Origin: Actinomycetes bacterium
GTDB taxonomy: Bacteria; Actinomycetota; Thermoleophilia; RBG-16-64-13
Assembly (NCBI GenBank): GCA_021815245.1
Contig: JAKAHF010000032.1
Location: forward strand, 1-10,085
Reading direction: 5' to 3'
Length of the DNA stretch: 10,085 nt
Part shown: positions 8,007 through 10,085 of the stretch, one piece after another
How the letters are laid out: each line of letters begins with the position of its first letter
Numbering within the stretch: the stretch's first letter is position 1
The notes under the pieces: model-generated
Told to the model about the DNA's origin: nothing
Seen by the model: the letters and a program-made list of their open reading frames with translations, nothing else
The model's database searches: none
Position numbers and translations under genes: made by a program

Positions 8007-8076
8007 CTTGGACCACCCCTACCAACGTAGGTCGTCGACGAACGAGGCGCATGGGCTTGGCTTCGCGCCGGAAGAA
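8007..8076. other. Convergent intergenic gap
   Basis: The 70 nt between the ends of the facing genes contain a small hairpin, CCTAC-CAAC-GTAGG (8018-8031), and next to it the palindrome TCGTCGACGA (8032-8041). Neither is followed by a U tract in either direction, so a classical terminator is not supported. Confidence 0.4.
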
Positions 8077-8661
8077 TCAGTTGCGCGAACTCTTGGCGAT
8101 GACTTGCTTGCAGACCGTCTTCAGCGTCTCGAAGACTCCGACACCGGTCAGGGCACAGGCTTCGACCACCGGCGAACCGGTGTGGTTGAGCAGCTCGGTC
8201 AGGTCGGCCACCGAGAAGATGGAACCAAGGTCGCGCTTGTTCATCTGCAGGACGATGCCCAGGTTGCCGGGATCCTCGTTCTGCTCCATGAGGTTGTCCC
8301 ACAGGTTGAGGTAGCTGTCGACGTTCTCGTCGAGACGCGAGATCTGGCTGTCGGCCACGAAGACCACTCCATCGACACCCTGCAACACGAGCTTGCGCGA
8401 AGCGTTGTAGAACGACTGGCCGGGTACGGTGTAAAGGTGGAAGCGCGTGCGGAGCCCCTTGACGGTTCCCAGCGACAGGGGGAGGAAGTCGAAATACAGC
8501 GTGCGTTCCTCTTCTGTGGCGATGCTCACCAGACGGCCACGAGCACTTGGGTTGACCCGGCGATGGATGTACTGGATGTTGGTAGTTTTGCCACAAAGCC
8601 CGCAGCCATAGTAGACGATCTTGTAGTTGATCTCTCTGGCTGCCAAGTTTATGAGTGCCAC
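8077..8661 (-). CDS. MglA-like Ras-superfamily GTPase
   Basis: A 194-residue small GTPase close to MglA along its whole length; in Myxococcus MglA switches cell polarity and powers motility. Visible elements: REINYKIVYYG lead-in (9-19), P-loop GCGLCGKTT (19-27), switch I region ATEEERTLYFDFLP (48-61), TVPGQ (78-82), FVADSQ (101-106), base-recognition NKRD (141-144) and a G5-like ALTG (170-173). R53 and Q82, the two catalytic residues I recall for Myxococcus MglA, occur at the same numbers, so GTP hydrolysis should be intact. The P-loop has Cys20 where most MglA have Pro. No lipidation signal or signal peptide is seen. The start is GTG 8661-8659 with AGGGAG (8673-8668) 6 nt upstream. It lies 18 nt behind the Roadblock gene, its likely regulator. 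Its cellular role in this organism is unknown; a link to type IV pili or polarity is inference. Confidence 0.93.
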   Translation of the reverse strand: MALINLAAREINYKIVYYGCGLCGKTTNIQYIHRRVNPSARGRLVSIATEEERTLYFDFLPLSLGTVKGLRTRFHLYTVPGQSFYNASRKLVLQGVDGVVFVADSQISRLDENVDSYLNLWDNLMEQNEDPGNLGIVLQMNKRDLGSIFSVADLTELLNHTGSPVVEACALTGVGVFETLKTVCKQVIAKSSRN

Positions 8662-8679
8662 GTGCCGCTCCCTGAACCG

Positions 8680-9183
8680 CTATTCGCTTTGCGCAGGAAA
8701 CCAATCGTCGATGGCTGTGCCGGCTTCCCGCGAATACTCACGATCGATGAGTTGAGGAGTTTCGCCCCCAGAGGTTTCTTCGGCATCTTCAAAAATCGGC
8801 TTGAGTACCTCGAGTGCCCTGGATGTGTAGAGCCTGACTCTGCCGACCTGCGTGTCGTGCCCGAAGGTCAACAGGAGAAGAATCTGGTCGGTAACCTGCA
8901 TGACGTGGAGATTCGACTCCTTGCCCTCGTGGAAGAGGAGGGTGAATTCCTTCTCCCTAAGCACCTCGGCGAGTTGGCGAGTAGCGGCGAACGACCCGGC
9001 AGCCAGCGCGGCGAGCGACAGAGTGTCGGCGTCGACGTCGCTCGGCGTAGAGGTGATCGGCTGGCCGCTCGTCGAGATGAGCGCACAGAAATTGGATCCG
9101 CACACGCGCTGCAGCTTGCTGAGAACACCGTCGATCATCTGCATCTGCTCGTCATTGATGACGAGCCCTTTGCGACGTGCCAC
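8680..9183 (-). CDS. Roadblock/LC7 domain protein (MglB-like partner)
   Basis: A 167-residue protein whose residues about 12-135 form a Roadblock/LC7 domain: an amphipathic first helix (QMQMIDGVLSKLQRV), the strand-turn FCALISTSGQPITS (32-45), helix LSLAALAAGSFAATRQLAEVL (about 56-76), then strands FTLLFHEGK, NLHVMQV, ILLLLTF and the last helix RVRLYTSRALEVLKPIF. MglB-type members act as dimers and stimulate the cognate GTPase. About 32 C-terminal residues (acidic, EDAEETSGGE, ending DDWFPAQSE) extend past the domain. The start is GTG 9183-9181, because AAGGAGGG (9197-9190) is 6 nt upstream; the frame is open back to 9267, but that part precedes the likely transcription start. It is the first gene of a two-gene operon with the MglA-like GTPase. 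Confidence 0.9.
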   Translation of the reverse strand: MARRKGLVINDEQMQMIDGVLSKLQRVCGSNFCALISTSGQPITSTPSDVDADTLSLAALAAGSFAATRQLAEVLREKEFTLLFHEGKESNLHVMQVTDQILLLLTFGHDTQVGRVRLYTSRALEVLKPIFEDAEETSGGETPQLIDREYSREAGTAIDDWFPAQSE

Positions 9184-9218
9184 TGCAAACCCTCCTTCGG
9201 TGCTGTACGTGCCCACAC

Positions 9219-9224
9219 AGTATA
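9219..9224 (-). promoter_or_regulatory. -10 element of the Roadblock-GTPase operon
   Basis: TATACT on the minus strand (9224-9219) is the same hexamer as at the tRNA gene. The predicted start near 9212 gives a 28-nt leader containing AAGGAGGG. No -35 match is visible at 16-18 nt spacing. Confidence 0.5.
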
Positions 9225-9275
9225 CAACCGGCGGGGAGCGCGCACCCGCCGCCTCGAAGAGCCACAAAACCGCTG

Positions 9276-9284
9276 TGCTATCAT
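9276..9284 (+). promoter_or_regulatory. Extended -10 promoter of gcvH
   Basis: TGCTATCAT (9276-9284) has both the TGn extension and a 5-of-6 -10 hexamer. The predicted start near 9291 leaves a leader of about 29 nt with AAAGGAG at 9308-9314. It diverges from the Roadblock-operon promoter 52 nt away; the 136-nt region between the two genes shows no obvious operator. Confidence 0.5.
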
Positions 9285-9319
9285 GACGGCCAGCCGATTA
9301 TGGCGAGAAAGGAGCGCTT

Positions 9320-9703
9320 GTGAATCCTAAAAACCTCAAATACCACAGGGAGCACGACTGGGTGCGCATCGACGGTGATACCGCGACATTCGGTCTCACC
9401 AGCTACGCCCAGGAGACACTCGGTGACATCGTATTCATCGAACTCCCCGAGGTTGGCACGGACGTCACCGCTGGGACGCCCTACGCCGAGGTAGAGTCGG
9501 TGAAGGCGGTCTCCGACGTGTACGCGCCGATGAGCGGCTCGATCGTCGAGATCAACGAAGAAGTCGTTGACGCCCCCGAGATTATCAACGAGAGCCCGTA
9601 TGAAGATGGCTGGCTCATCAAGGTTCGTTTGAGCGACCCGTCTGAGGCCGATGATCTGATGACCGCGGCCGAGTATGACGAATTGCTCACGGAAGAGGAG
9701 TAA
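9320..9703 (+). CDS. gcvH: Glycine cleavage system H protein
   Basis: The 127-residue lipoyl carrier shuttles the aminomethyl group of glycine between the P, T and L proteins. The lipoylation site is K62 in AEVESVKAVSDVYAP (56-70), the family's ESVKA motif. The N-terminal HREHDWVRIDGD, TSYAQETLGDIVFIELPEVG (27-46) and ESPYEDGWLIKV (91-102) are also typical. Length is standard (about 125-130). The start is GTG 9320, with AAAGGAG (9308-9314) 5 nt upstream. The end is acidic (DELLTEEE). No gcvT, gcvP or lipoate ligase gene is adjacent, so the H protein is encoded apart from its partners, at least on the sides seen here. A role as carrier in lipoate relay is possible, but the sequence does not decide it. 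Confidence 0.97.
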   Translation: MNPKNLKYHREHDWVRIDGDTATFGLTSYAQETLGDIVFIELPEVGTDVTAGTPYAEVESVKAVSDVYAPMSGSIVEINEEVVDAPEIINESPYEDGWLIKVRLSDPSEADDLMTAAEYDELLTEEE

Positions 9704-9721
9704 GAAGCGCGCTCTTCTCGT

Positions 9722-9757
9722 TTGAAGGTGCTGTGGGCAGCCGGTATAGTGAAAGCA
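9722..9757 (+). promoter_or_regulatory. Promoter of the rsiG-like gene, giving a leaderless mRNA
   Basis: The hexamers TTGAAG (9722-9727) and TATAGT (9745-9750) are exactly 17 nt apart, the best sigma-A-type promoter in the window. Counting 7 nt from the end of the -10 puts the transcription start on 9757, the A of the ATG. No Shine-Dalgarno sequence precedes that ATG. The two facts together suggest a leaderless transcript, a common arrangement in actinobacteria. Confidence 0.6.
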
Positions 9758-10044
9758 TGAATGCTTTGGATGATTCATCCTTCGAGCGTCTCATCAAGAT
9801 CCAGTCGTACACCGACGAGGAGCTCAAGGCGCTCGCGGTGAAGTTGACCCAGGAGGAGCAGGAGGTTTCCATGAAACGCCGCTTGCTCCATGGCGAACTC
9901 GACATCGTCAGGGCTGAGATGGTACGCAGGCTGCGCGACAAGAACACAACCGGCTCGGGCATCGTGCAGCACGGTGATGTCGCCGCCTTGAGCGCAATCC
10001 TGAGCAACCGTGGAGGGAGCGGGGAACCACTGGGAGAGGAGTGA
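9757..10044 (+). CDS. rsiG: RsiG-like c-di-GMP-binding anti-sigma factor, single-motif form
   Basis: A 95-residue, mostly helical protein. Residues about 9-62 form one long charged helix suited to a coiled coil. It carries the RsiG signature E(X)3S(X)2R(X)3Q(X)3D as E34, S38, R41, H45 and D49, with His in place of Gln; the block RRLLHGELDIVRAEMVRR (41-58) is very like the RRLLQGRxDILRAEL of Streptomyces RsiG. From the literature as I recall it, RsiG with c-di-GMP sequesters the sigma factor WhiG; the Streptomyces protein has two motifs in one chain, whereas the Rubrobacter protein has one and works as a homodimer. One motif here points to the homodimer type. A loose Gly/Ser tail holds a second short helix (DVAALSAIL, 74-82). 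ATG 9757 is preferred to GTG 9733, which lies upstream of the predicted transcription start. No sigma gene lies in the window, so the target is inferred. Confidence 0.8.
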   Translation: MNALDDSSFERLIKIQSYTDEELKALAVKLTQEEQEVSMKRRLLHGELDIVRAEMVRRLRDKNTTGSGIVQHGDVAALSAILSNRGGSGEPLGEE

Positions 10045-10049
10045 TTCTG

Positions 10050-10085
10050 ATGAGCGATGACGTCGAACCCGTCGACGGGTTCGAC
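10050..10085 (+). CDS. Start of an unidentified gene, truncated by the window end
   Basis: ATG at 10050 opens a frame of 12 codons to the end of the window, reading MSDDVEPVDGFD. GAGGAG (10036-10041) lies 8 nt upstream and the gap to the rsiG-like stop is only 5 nt, so the gene is probably co-transcribed with it. The acidic N-terminus gives no family clue. Confidence 0.6.
   Translation, partial: MSDDVEPVDGFD

Noticed and set aside
8018..8041. Hairpin and adjacent palindrome as a terminator or operator
   Set aside because: The stem is only five pairs, there is no U tract in either direction, and short palindromes are common in GC-rich DNA.
7813..9330. Open frame of 505 codons on the plus strand
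   Set aside because: It runs antisense through the GTPase and Roadblock genes and overlaps the end of the fusion gene; it shows no family motif.
9703..9718. Possible gcvH terminator hairpin (AGAAG / CTTCT with a 6-nt loop)
   Set aside because: The five-pair stem is weak and not followed by a T run; it may be chance next to the rsiG promoter.
1..10085. CRISPR arrays, insertion sequences, attachment sites, prophage genes
   Set aside because: I see no direct repeats with regular spacing, transposase-like frames or tRNA-linked duplications; the tRNA-Pro 3' end is not repeated elsewhere in the window by eye.

Overview
The window comes from a high-GC chromosome, most likely an early-branching or lesser-known member of the Actinomycetota (a Rubrobacter-, Thermoleophilia- or Coriobacteriia-like lineage). 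This is inferred from the GC-rich third positions, the frequent GTG starts (7 of the 10 starts visible), a tRNA gene without an encoded CCA end, and above all a short protein with the c-di-GMP signature of RsiG, a family I know only from actinobacteria. The genus cannot be fixed from the sequence alone.

Region 1 (1-4426, + strand) is a tightly packed housekeeping operon: the 3' end of aroA (aromatic amino acid pathway), a fused cytidylate kinase and lysophosphatidate acyltransferase (cmk-plsC), ispH (last step of the MEP isoprenoid pathway), der (EngA, tandem-GTPase ribosome assembly factor) and plsY (acyl-phosphate glycerol-3-phosphate acyltransferase). Junctions are 4 nt apart or overlapping (TAATG, then GTGA twice), so translation is probably coupled. 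The theme is precursor and membrane-lipid supply: CMP phosphorylation, two phosphatidate-forming acyltransferases and isoprenoid units, together with ribosome maturation.

Region 2 (4427-4609) holds tRNA-Pro(GGG) with a -10 element just upstream, followed by a perfect 22-nt inverted repeat that probably terminates both the tRNA and the facing gene. Region 3 (4610-8006) is divergent. On the minus strand is a membrane-anchored zinc-ribbon protein with a DUF4352-like outer domain. On the plus strand is an 836-residue sugar-nucleotidyltransferase / left-handed beta-helix / phosphohexomutase-like fusion in which all four mutase active-site loops look destroyed.

Region 4 (8077-9183, minus strand) is a two-gene operon with a Roadblock/LC7 protein followed by a Ras-like GTPase of the MglA family, an MglB-MglA-like polarity or motility switch. 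Region 5 (9320-end, + strand) holds gcvH, then a 95-residue RsiG-like protein with a single c-di-GMP-binding signature, apparently made from a leaderless mRNA, and the first 12 codons of an unidentified gene.

The most notable content is the probable second-messenger-controlled anti-sigma factor (rsiG-like) lying close to an MglA/Roadblock pair, and the catalytically degenerate mutase half of the sugar-nucleotide enzyme.
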